Origin: Arthrobacter sp. B6
Lineage (GTDB): Bacteria > Actinomycetota > Actinomycetes > Actinomycetales > Micrococcaceae
DNA length: 64,000 bases
Direction of reading: 5' to 3'
Assembly (NCBI RefSeq): GCF_001663775.1
Contig: NZ_KV467168.1
Span: 1,648,870 to 1,712,869 of the forward strand
Shown: positions 49,442 through 57,500 of the stretch, piece after piece
Position numbering within the stretch: the stretch's first letter is position 1
Layout of the letters: every line of letters starts with the position of its first letter
Notes under the pieces: generated by a model
Told to the model about the DNA's origin: nothing
Databases searched by the model: none
Seen by the model: the letters and a program-made list of their open reading frames with translations, nothing else
Translations under genes and position numbers: made by a program

Positions 49442-50524
49442 ATGACGCCCGCGCGCCGCACTTCCGCCCAGCCAGACCGCATCACGGAACTGTTCGGCAC
49501 GGACGTTCCGGTGGTCCTGGGCCCTTTCGGCGGCGTGTCGTCCGTGGCGTTGACAGCAGCCGTGAGCGACGGCGGCGGGCTGGGTTCTTACGGCCTGTAC
49601 GGCTATGGCGCCAACGCCATCCGAAACACTGCGGCTGAACTGAAGAAGGCCACGGCCAAGCCGTTTGCCCTGAACCTCTGGGTCCCAACGGGCGACGAAA
49701 TCAGCGACCTCCCCCCGAAGGACTTCAACAACTACGTCGAAACTCTCCGGCCCTACTTCGACGAAGTAGGCGTGCCCGTTCCGGAAATGCCTGACCGCTA
49801 CCTGCCCGATTTCGGGGAGCAGGTGGAGGCCACGCTGGAGGCGCGTCCCGCCGTCGTCAGCTTTGTGTTTGGCGTGCCCGCTCCGGACGTCGTTAAGGAG
49901 GCGCACCGGCGCGGAATCGTGGTGGTGGGCACCGCCACCACCGTTGCGGAGGCCGTTGCCTTGGAGGCCGGCGGCGTTGATGCCGTGGTTGCCAGCGGAA
50001 TGGAGTCCGGCGGACACCGTGTGTCGTTCCTGAAGCCCGCAGAGGAGTCGCTCATCGGCACGTTCGCCCTGGTGCCGCAGGTGGCTGACGCTGTCAGCAT
50101 TCCGGTGATCGCCGCCGGCGGCATCGCGGACCGCCGCGGCTACGCTGCCGCGCTGGCCCTCGGTGCCGACGCTGTCCAGGTCGGCTCGGCTTTTCTGGCC
50201 ACGCGGGAGTCGGCCGCAGTTCCGGCGTACCGTGCAGTCCTCCACAGCCCTGCAGCGGCCGAAACCGTGCTGACGCGGACCCTCAGCGGACGTCTGGCCC
50301 GCGGCATCCCCAACCGCATCATCACCGAACTCTCCGATGCCGGCGTAACGGCTCCATTTCCGATCCAGAACTGGCTCACCGGTCGCTTCCGTCCCCAAGC
50401 CGCCGCCCAGGGAAACACCGAACTCATGTCACTGTGGGCTGGCCAGGCAGCACCTTTGATCCGCCACGACTCCGCTGCGGACGTCCTGGCAGAACTGCTC
50501 GCCGGCGTTCCCGGCTCCGCATAA
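49442..50524 (+). CDS. Nitronate monooxygenase
   Basis: 360-residue FMN enzyme of the 2-nitropropane dioxygenase family, which oxidises nitronates such as propionate 3-nitronate. TIM-barrel markers are VPVVLGPFGG at the start, ASGMESGGHR (phosphate/substrate side), and IAAGGIADRRGYAAALALGA then VQVGSAFLATRES (FMN phosphate loop). ATG at 49442 has GAGGAG ten bases upstream; the longer frame to 48704 crosses the attR region and is rejected. Confidence 0.92.
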   Translation: MTPARRTSAQPDRITELFGTDVPVVLGPFGGVSSVALTAAVSDGGGLGSYGLYGYGANAIRNTAAELKKATAKPFALNLWVPTGDEISDLPPKDFNNYVETLRPYFDEVGVPVPEMPDRYLPDFGEQVEATLEARPAVVSFVFGVPAPDVVKEAHRRGIVVVGTATTVAEAVALEAGGVDAVVASGMESGGHRVSFLKPAEESLIGTFALVPQVADAVSIPVIAAGGIADRRGYAAALALGADAVQVGSAFLATRESAAVPAYRAVLHSPAAAETVLTRTLSGRLARGIPNRIITELSDAGVTAPFPIQNWLTGRFRPQAAAQGNTELMSLWAGQAAPLIRHDSAADVLAELLAGVPGSA

Positions 50525-50622
50525 GGCACAACCGGACCCCCGGTAGAATCTAAAGGTCGCGCCGGCCCCAGCGCCGCACAGTAGCGCAGCCGATAAAGTC
50601 ACCAAAGAACGAGGGAGGACCC

Positions 50623-51243
50623 GTGCGGACGCACCATGCCCGGACCCCCTTCCATTTCCTTCGCGCCGCGTCGGTGTCTGCCGGAATCCTGGCCCTCGCT
50701 GCCGGCGCCCACGTCCTGGGCGGCGGAGATCTCCCCGCCCCGGGGATCCTGCTGGCGGTGCTGGCACTCACGGCGCTCGCGGCCACAACCGCCACCCGCC
50801 TGAAACTCAATGCCGCAGCAATGGCCGCCGTACTCGGCGCCGGACAGGTTGTACTCCACGAAGTCTTCACGGCTTTCAGCGCTCCAGGCCTCGCGGCCGG
50901 CGCGGTGGAAGCCGATGTCCACCATTCTTCCGGCGCAACCTCCCCCGTTACCGGATCAACCGCGCACCTTCATGCAATGGATTCCGCCGAAGGAACGCTG
51001 ATGCTGGTGGCGCACATTGTGGCCACGGCAGCGTGCGCCCTGCTCCTCGCCAAAGGCGAGGATGCCCTCTGGGCACTCGCCGCCTGGCTCAGGCCGCTGG
51101 TCCGGCTTCCGGAGGCGATAGCGTCCGACGCCGTTGCGGCACCGTCGGTACCCGGCCCACCGCCGGTTTCCCCGTTGAGTCCCTGGCGGAACCTCAGGCA
51201 GGACAGCCGGCGCGGCCCGCCTTCCGCCGTCGTGCTTCCCTGA
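50623..51243 (+). CDS. Membrane protein upstream of YcnI
   Basis: 206-residue membrane protein with about five helices (AASVSAGILALAAGAHVLGG, GILLAVLALTALAATTATRL, MAAVLGAGQVVLHEVFTAF, LMLVAHIVATAACALLLAKG and AALWALAAWL-like). A His-rich loop (DVHHSSG, TAHLHAMDS) between helices 3 and 4 could touch metal. Found next to YcnI in other actinobacteria; probably part of copper handling. GTG at 50623 has GAGGGAGG upstream; TAGAAT at 50544 is a likely -10. Confidence 0.8.
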   Translation: MRTHHARTPFHFLRAASVSAGILALAAGAHVLGGGDLPAPGILLAVLALTALAATTATRLKLNAAAMAAVLGAGQVVLHEVFTAFSAPGLAAGAVEADVHHSSGATSPVTGSTAHLHAMDSAEGTLMLVAHIVATAACALLLAKGEDALWALAAWLRPLVRLPEAIASDAVAAPSVPGPPPVSPLSPWRNLRQDSRRGPPSAVVLP

Positions 51244-51330
51244 CTCTGCCCGACACCGGACACCAGGTGGCGGGCCTTAACCCGTACTCCGCACGCCCTT
51301 AACCGGCGCGTGCGCCCGAAAGGCAAACCC

Positions 51331-52077
51331 ATGACCAGCTCCACCCTTCGCCGCAGCCTCACCACCGCGGCCGCCGCTGCCGGAACCGCGGCAATCCTGC
51401 TCACCGCCGCCACCGGCGCCTCGGCCCACGTCGGAGTCACTCCAGACAAAACGTCCGCCAACTCCTATGCCCTTTTGACCTTCGGCATCCCGCACGGCTG
51501 CGAGGAGTCAGGAACCACAAAGGTGACCATCACCCTGCCGGCCGAGCTCAACGACGCCCAGCCCACCGTCAATCCCAACTGGACGGTGGAAAAAGTGACG
51601 GAACAGCTCGCTGCACCGAAGAAGCTGGCAGACGGCACGTCCATCACCAAGCGCACCAGCCAGATCGTCTACACGGCCAAGGCGCCGCTGGCACACGATC
51701 TGCGCGATGCCGTGGTGCTGTCGATGAAACTGCCCGACGCAGCCGGCACAACGCTCTATTTCCCCACCCTGCAGACCTGCGAAGAGGGTCAGACAGACTG
51801 GTCGGAGATCGCCAAGGACGGCCAGGACCCGCACGCGCTGAAGGCTCCCGCACCGTCCATCACCGTCACCGAACCGGCCGGCGCTGATGGCCACGCCCAT
51901 GCCTCCGACACGGCGGGGCACACCACAGAGCATGCCTCTGCGCTGCCGTTCAGCGGCGCCGAGGCCCGCAGCTGGTCCGCCCTGGCCGCCGGCGTGGGCG
52001 GACTGGCGCTGGGTGGAGTGGCGCTCGCCCGCAGCGGTGCAACGCGGAAGCAGGAAGCGGCGACGCCCAACCGGTAA
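51331..52077 (+). CDS. ycnI: YcnI family copper-binding protein (DUF1775)
   Basis: 248-residue exported protein of the YcnI family. A signal peptide (residues 1-33, ending ASA) leaves His as the first mature residue (HVGVTPDKTSANSYALLTF), the copper ligand position of the family. The domain continues to about residue 165. A His-rich linker (DGHAHASDTAGHTTEHA) and one C-terminal helix anchor it to the membrane. It should bind Cu(II) outside the cell. Upstream membrane gene probably in the same operon. Confidence 0.92.
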   Translation: MTSSTLRRSLTTAAAAAGTAAILLTAATGASAHVGVTPDKTSANSYALLTFGIPHGCEESGTTKVTITLPAELNDAQPTVNPNWTVEKVTEQLAAPKKLADGTSITKRTSQIVYTAKAPLAHDLRDAVVLSMKLPDAAGTTLYFPTLQTCEEGQTDWSEIAKDGQDPHALKAPAPSITVTEPAGADGHAHASDTAGHTTEHASALPFSGAEARSWSALAAGVGGLALGGVALARSGATRKQEAATPNR

Positions 52078-52106
52078 CTGCCCCTCCAATAGTCCCCTGG
52101 TCCAGC

Positions 52107-52145
52107 GATTTGATGCCCGGATGATCACGATCCGGGCATCAAATC
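52107..52145. terminator. 16-base perfect hairpin after ycnI
   Basis: GATTTGATGCCCGGAT (52107-52122) pairs exactly with 52130-52145 around seven bases. No T tract follows, so termination may be weak. Confidence 0.65.
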
Positions 52146-52167
52146 GGTGCACCTGCACGTGGCATCA

Positions 52168-52196
52168 TTGACTCCTGTCACAGCAGCCACAATGGT
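52168..52196 (+). promoter_or_regulatory. Promoter of the DUF4232 lipoprotein gene
   Basis: -35 TTGACT (52168-52173), 17-base spacer, -10 AATGGT (52191-52196), six bases before the ATG. Confidence 0.6.
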
Positions 52197-52202
52197 TGAG
52201 CC

Positions 52203-52826
52203 ATGAGGTCTCAACTTTTGTTCCAGGGGTTTGTCATGACGACGGCGGCTGCTGCGGCGGCACTGCTGCTCACCGCCTGCGGTCCAAGCCAGCCGCAGGC
52301 GCAGGAAACCACGGCACCCGTCACTTCCTCTGCCAGCCCCGCCATTTCCTCGGCAGCGCCAAGCACGTCCGCGCCGCCGTCGAGCGCTTCTCCGACGACG
52401 GCAGGGCCGGCACTGTGCAAGGCTGCCACCCTGTCCGCCGCCACCGATCCCACTGGGGGCGGGGCCGCGGGCAGCGTATACATGACGCTCCTGCTGACCA
52501 ATACCGGCACTGAGCCCTGCGTGCTCAAGGGATATGCCGGTGTCTCCCTCACGGCAGACGCCAACGGAGCCCCCATCGGGGCGCCCGCCAAACGCGACGA
52601 GGCCACACCCGTCACTGACGTCCTGCTATCCCCCGGCCAGGCCGGCGCCGCTGTGCTGCGCTACACGCAGGCGGGCAACTACACGGACTGCAACATCGTG
52701 CCTGCTGCCGGATACCGCATCTATCCGCCGGAGGACACGGCATCCCTGTTCCTGGCTCAGCCCACGCAGGCCTGCAGCAACGCGGCGGTAGGTTTGCTGA
52801 CGATCGGCGCCTTCCAGGCCTCCTAG
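52203..52826 (+). CDS. DUF4232 lipoprotein
   Basis: 207-residue exported lipoprotein. Signal peptide with lipobox LLTAC (Cys26), then a Ser/Thr/Pro/Ala-rich linker to about residue 68. The rest is a DUF4232 beta-sandwich: YMTLLLTNTGTEPCVLKGYAGVSL and CNIVPAAGYRIYPPED, with four cysteines that may pair. Function unknown; the domain is common on actinobacterial cell surfaces. Confidence 0.9.
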   Translation: MRSQLLFQGFVMTTAAAAAALLLTACGPSQPQAQETTAPVTSSASPAISSAAPSTSAPPSSASPTTAGPALCKAATLSAATDPTGGGAAGSVYMTLLLTNTGTEPCVLKGYAGVSLTADANGAPIGAPAKRDEATPVTDVLLSPGQAGAAVLRYTQAGNYTDCNIVPAAGYRIYPPEDTASLFLAQPTQACSNAAVGLLTIGAFQAS

Positions 52827-52945
52827 GGACCCCAATTCCCGGCATCATAAGTACACTTATCATTGTCGGGGACCCTCAAATCCGTTGTCGGTCCCGTCAT
52901 TGGCTGCCTTAAGCGGCCAGCAGACCGGAAGCAGGGTGTGCTCGC

Positions 52946-54487
52946 ATGACGTCGATTTGGTTGGACCGCAGGGAATCGTTCAGTTCCGACCCCTTCCAGC
53001 CCGGCAGTGCGTATGACACTGTAGTGGCGGGCGCAGGGCTGACGGGCCTGGTCACAGCGTTATTGCTCGCGAGGTCCGGACAACAGGTCCTCGTGCTGGA
53101 AGCCCGGCACCCGGGAGCGGTGACCACAGGCAACACCACGGCCAAGGTCAGCCTCCTGCAGGGAACTGTCCTGTCCGCCCTGGCACGGCAGTACTCGGCG
53201 AAGCAGGTTGGCGCCTACGTGGAGGCCAACCGGGAGGGCCAGGCCTGGTTGCTGCGCTACCTCGAGGAGCAGGGCGTGCCCTTCCAGCGCCGGGACGCCT
53301 ATACCTACGCGGCAACGGCCCAGGGATCCGAACGGATCCGTGAGGAACTCACTGCCGCAGCCACCGCGGGCCTGGACGTTGACTTCGTGGGTGACCCGGG
53401 CCTTCCTTTCCCGGTGCAGGGAGCGCTGAAACTGGCTGACCAGGCCCAAATCAATCCCATGGACGTGCTCGACGCCCTGCTGGCGGACTTCCGCAGCCGC
53501 GGCGGAATGGTGGTGGGCGGCGCACGGCTGCGGGACGTCTCCGGGAGCGGCCCGTCCACAACAGTCCGGACGGACCGCGGCAACGTCACCGCCAGGCACG
53601 TCGTGATCGCCACCGGGACCCCTGTTCTGGACCGCGGCCTCTACTTCGCGAAGCTGAAACCGCTCCGTTCCTACGCCGCGGCGCTTGATTTGCCCACGGA
53701 TCTGACGCCGCCACCGGGGATGTACCTCTCGGCTGAGGAGCCGACGCATTCGCTGCGCGACTACGAAGCCGACGGACGCAGGCTCCTGCTCGTCGGCGGA
53801 CACGGCCACCACGTGGGGCGGACAACCTCGGAAAAGGCACACCTGGACGGACTGCTGAGCTGGGCCGGAACCCATTTCCCCGGGGCCACGCCCACCCACA
53901 CCTGGTCCGCCCAGGACTACCAGGCCACCAACCTCATGCCGTTCTTTGGCACGATGCCGCGCGGGCGCGGCCGCATCCTGTTCGGCACGGGCTACAACAA
54001 GTGGGGCATGACGAATGCCGTGGCCGCGGCCCTGGGTATTTCCGCCGACATCCTGGGCGGCCAGCTCCCGTGGGCGGACACCATCCACCACCGGGTCACA
54101 TCCCCGGCCGGCGCGCTCTCGGCCGTCAAACTCAACGCCCGGGTGGCTGCCAGGCTGGCCACAGGCTGGGGGAAGGTCGCGGCCGACAGGTCGGTGGCTG
54201 AGCGGGCTGAACCAGGGGCTCCGACAAGCTCCGCTCCCGGGGGCGCCCCGCCGGCCGACGGCGAAGGGAAGGTCTACCGCGACGGCAAGCGGCCGGTGGC
54301 AGTGTCCACCGTCGCCGGCACCACGTGCAAGCTCTCCGCCGTTTGCACCCACCTTGGCGGAATAGTCACCTGGAATGACAGCGAACTGACCTGGGACTGC
54401 CCGCTCCACGGCTCCCGTTTCAGCAGCGACGGACATCTCCTCGAAGGCCCCGCCACGAAGGACCTCCCTCGGGCAGACAAAGGTTGA
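52946..54487 (+). CDS. FAD-dependent oxidoreductase fused to a Rieske [2Fe-2S] domain
   Basis: 513 residues. The DAO-type FAD domain spans about 20-410: TVVAGAGLTGLVTALLLARS (FAD), HVVIATGTPV, and GRGRILFGTGYNKWGMTN. A linker of about 25 residues then leads to a Rieske domain with CTHLGG (Cys, His) and CPLHGSRFSS (Cys, His) as cluster ligands. The fusion probably passes electrons from an amine or sugar oxidation to an acceptor; substrate unknown. The linker DNA (about 54190-54240) looks like a dispersed repeat. Confidence 0.9.
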   Translation: MTSIWLDRRESFSSDPFQPGSAYDTVVAGAGLTGLVTALLLARSGQQVLVLEARHPGAVTTGNTTAKVSLLQGTVLSALARQYSAKQVGAYVEANREGQAWLLRYLEEQGVPFQRRDAYTYAATAQGSERIREELTAAATAGLDVDFVGDPGLPFPVQGALKLADQAQINPMDVLDALLADFRSRGGMVVGGARLRDVSGSGPSTTVRTDRGNVTARHVVIATGTPVLDRGLYFAKLKPLRSYAAALDLPTDLTPPPGMYLSAEEPTHSLRDYEADGRRLLLVGGHGHHVGRTTSEKAHLDGLLSWAGTHFPGATPTHTWSAQDYQATNLMPFFGTMPRGRGRILFGTGYNKWGMTNAVAAALGISADILGGQLPWADTIHHRVTSPAGALSAVKLNARVAARLATGWGKVAADRSVAERAEPGAPTSSAPGGAPPADGEGKVYRDGKRPVAVSTVAGTTCKLSAVCTHLGGIVTWNDSELTWDCPLHGSRFSSDGHLLEGPATKDLPRADKG

Positions 54488-54588
54488 TCCCGCCGGCCGA
54501 AGGGGCCGGAGCCGGCGAATTTGGTCCTGGAGTTCCCTTGCCCGCCGGGGCCGGGGATCCTGTCGGTGGGGTAGGGCATGATGGAGGC

Positions 54589-57500
54589 ATGGAGGAGAAG
54601 CAGCCGCCGGAAGCCGTTCCGGACGCCCTGTCCGGCACCCCCATGAGCCGGTTCAGCCGCCCCACCCGCGACTGGTTCCTTGGCGCCTTTTCGGAGCCCA
54701 CTCCCGCCCAGGACGGCGCCTGGAACGCCATCTCTTCCGGCTCGCATGCACTGGTTGTGGCGCCCACCGGGTCCGGCAAGACCCTCGCGGCCTTCCTCTG
54801 GGCGCTGGACCGCCTGCTGGCTTCGGCGCCGGTGCCCGCTCCGGAACTGCCCGGCATGGACGCTCCCGCCGGGAAAGGCCGGCGCCCGCGGGCGCCCAAG
54901 CGCAAGACCCGCGTCCTGTACATCTCCCCGTTGAAGGCCCTCGGCGTCGACGTCGAACGGAACCTGCGCTCGCCCCTGATCGGCATCACGCAGACAGCCA
55001 AGCGGCTGGGACTGCCTGCCCCGCTGATCACCGTGGGGGTCAGGTCCGGGGACACCACGACGGCGGACCGCCGCGCGCTGCTCAGCAACCCGCCTGACAT
55101 CCTCATCACCACGCCGGAATCGCTGTTCCTGATGCTGACGTCCAGGGCCCGCGAGACGCTGACGGAAGTGGACACCATCATCGTCGATGAGGTCCACGCC
55201 GTAGCCGGCAGCAAGCGGGGCGCCCATCTGGCCGTGTCCCTGGAACGGCTCGATGCCCTGCTCCCCAAACCCGCCCAGCGCATCGGGCTTTCGGCCACGG
55301 TTGAGCCGCGCGAACTGGTGGCCCAGTTCCTGGCCGGTTCCGCGCCGGTGGAGATCGTGGCGCCGCCGTCGCGCAAGAACTGGGACCTTACCGTCTCCGT
55401 TCCAGTGGAGGACATGTCTGATCTCCAGGGCGCGGCCGGTGCCTTCGATTCCGGGCCGGCATCCGGGCTGCAGCCGCAGGCGTCCATCTGGCCGCACGTG
55501 GAGGAGAAGATCGTTGACCTGGTGCTGGCCAACCAGTCCACGATTGTCTTTGCCAACTCCCGGCGCCTCGCGGAGCGGCTCACCGCACGGCTCAACGAAA
55601 TCTACGCCGAGCGGCAGCTTGTGGCTGTCGGCGGCGGCTGGGGCGAATTCGAGGACGGCGCTCTGCTGCAGGCGGCCGCCGGTGCTCCCGCGTCCTCGGG
55701 TGTTCCGGCGGCCGCTGTTCCGGCATCCACGGCGACGCCGGCGCACATGATGGCGCAGGCCGGCAGCACCGCCGGTGCCGATGCGCTGCTTGCCCGCGCC
55801 CACCACGGCTCTGTCTCCAAGGACCAGCGTGCCCTGATTGAAGACGACCTCAAGTCCGGCCGGCTGCGGTGCGTCGTTGCAACCTCGTCCCTGGAACTCG
55901 GCATCGACATGGGCGCCGTGGACCTTGTGGTGCAGGTGGAATCACCGCCGTCTGTGGCCAGCGGCCTGCAAAGAGTGGGCCGGGCCGGCCACCAGGTGGG
56001 AGAAATCTCGCAGGGTGTGCTCTTTCCCAAGCACCGGGCCGATCTGGTCCACACTGCCATCACCGTGGAAAGGATGCTGGAAGGGAAGATCGAGCGCCTG
56101 TTTGTCCCTGCCAATCCGCTGGATATCCTTGCCCAGCAGACAGTCGCTGCCACGGCGCTGGGCAGCATCGATGTGGAGGAATGGTTCTCCACGGTCCGGC
56201 GTTCCGCACCTTTCGCGTCCCTCCCCCGCTCCGCTTTTGAGGCCACCCTGGATCTCCTGGCGGGCCGCTACCCCTCAGACGAGTTCGCCGAACTGCGGCC
56301 AAGGATCATCTGGGACCGTAACGCCGGCACCATCGAAGGCCGGCCCGGAGCCCAGCGGCTGGCTGTGACCTCGGGCGGCACCATCCCTGACCGGGGGCTG
56401 TTCGGCGTCTACATCATCGGGACCGAGGTTGAAGGTTCGGCCTCGCCTGCGGGTGACGGCAGGGCGTCCACCCCGTCCCCTGCCAAGGGCGGACGCCGCG
56501 TCGGCGAGCTTGACGAGGAGATGGTGTACGAGTCCCGGGTGGGCGATATCTTCGCCCTCGGTGCCACCAGCTGGAAAATCGAGGACATCACCCACGACCG
56601 CGTCCTCGTGTCGCCCGCCTTCGGCCAGCCCGGCAAGCTTCCGTTCTGGAAAGGCGACTCCCTCGGCAGGCCCGTCGACCTGGGCCGCGCGCTGGGCGCG
56701 TTCGTGCGGGAACTGTCCGCGTCCGACGTCGGGCCGGCCACCGACCGCTGCAAGGCCAGCGGCCTGGATGAATACGCCGCGAACAACCTGATCCAGTACC
56801 TGGGTGAGCAGAAGCTCGCCACCGAGGTGGTTCCCAACGACACCACACTGGTGGTGGAACGGTTCCACGACGAACTCGGCGACTGGCGGGTGATCCTGCA
56901 CAGTCCCTTCGGCATGCCGGTGCACGCTCCGTGGGCTCTCGCCGTCGGGCAGCGCCTGAACCAGCGGTACGGACTGGATGGCTCCGCGATGGCCGCCGAT
57001 GACGGCATTGTGCTCCGCGTTCCCATGATGGAGGACGAGCCGCCGGGTGCCGAGCTTTTCCTTTTTGACCCGGAGGAGCTGGAGCAGATTGTCACCGCCG
57101 AGGTGGGCGGCAGTGCCCTGTTTGCCTCGCGCTTCCGTGAGTGTGCCGCCCGCGCCCTGCTGCTCCCCCGCCAGACTCCCGGCAAGCGGCAGCCACTGTG
57201 GCAACAACGCCAGCGGTCTGCCCAGCTCCTGGACGTGGCGCGGAAGTACCCCACGTTTCCGATCGTGCTGGAAACTGTCCGCGAGTGCCTGCAGGACGTC
57301 TACGACCTCCCGGCTCTGAAGGACATTGCCGCGTCCGTGGAACGCCGTGAGCTGCGGATAGTGCAGACCACCACCCAGCAGCCGTCGCCCTTCGCCAAGT
57401 CCCTGCTGTTCGGGTACGTCGCGCAGTTCCTGTACGAGGGCGACTCCCCGCTGGCCGAACGCCGTGCCGCCGCCCTGGCACTGGACTCGACGCTCCTGAA

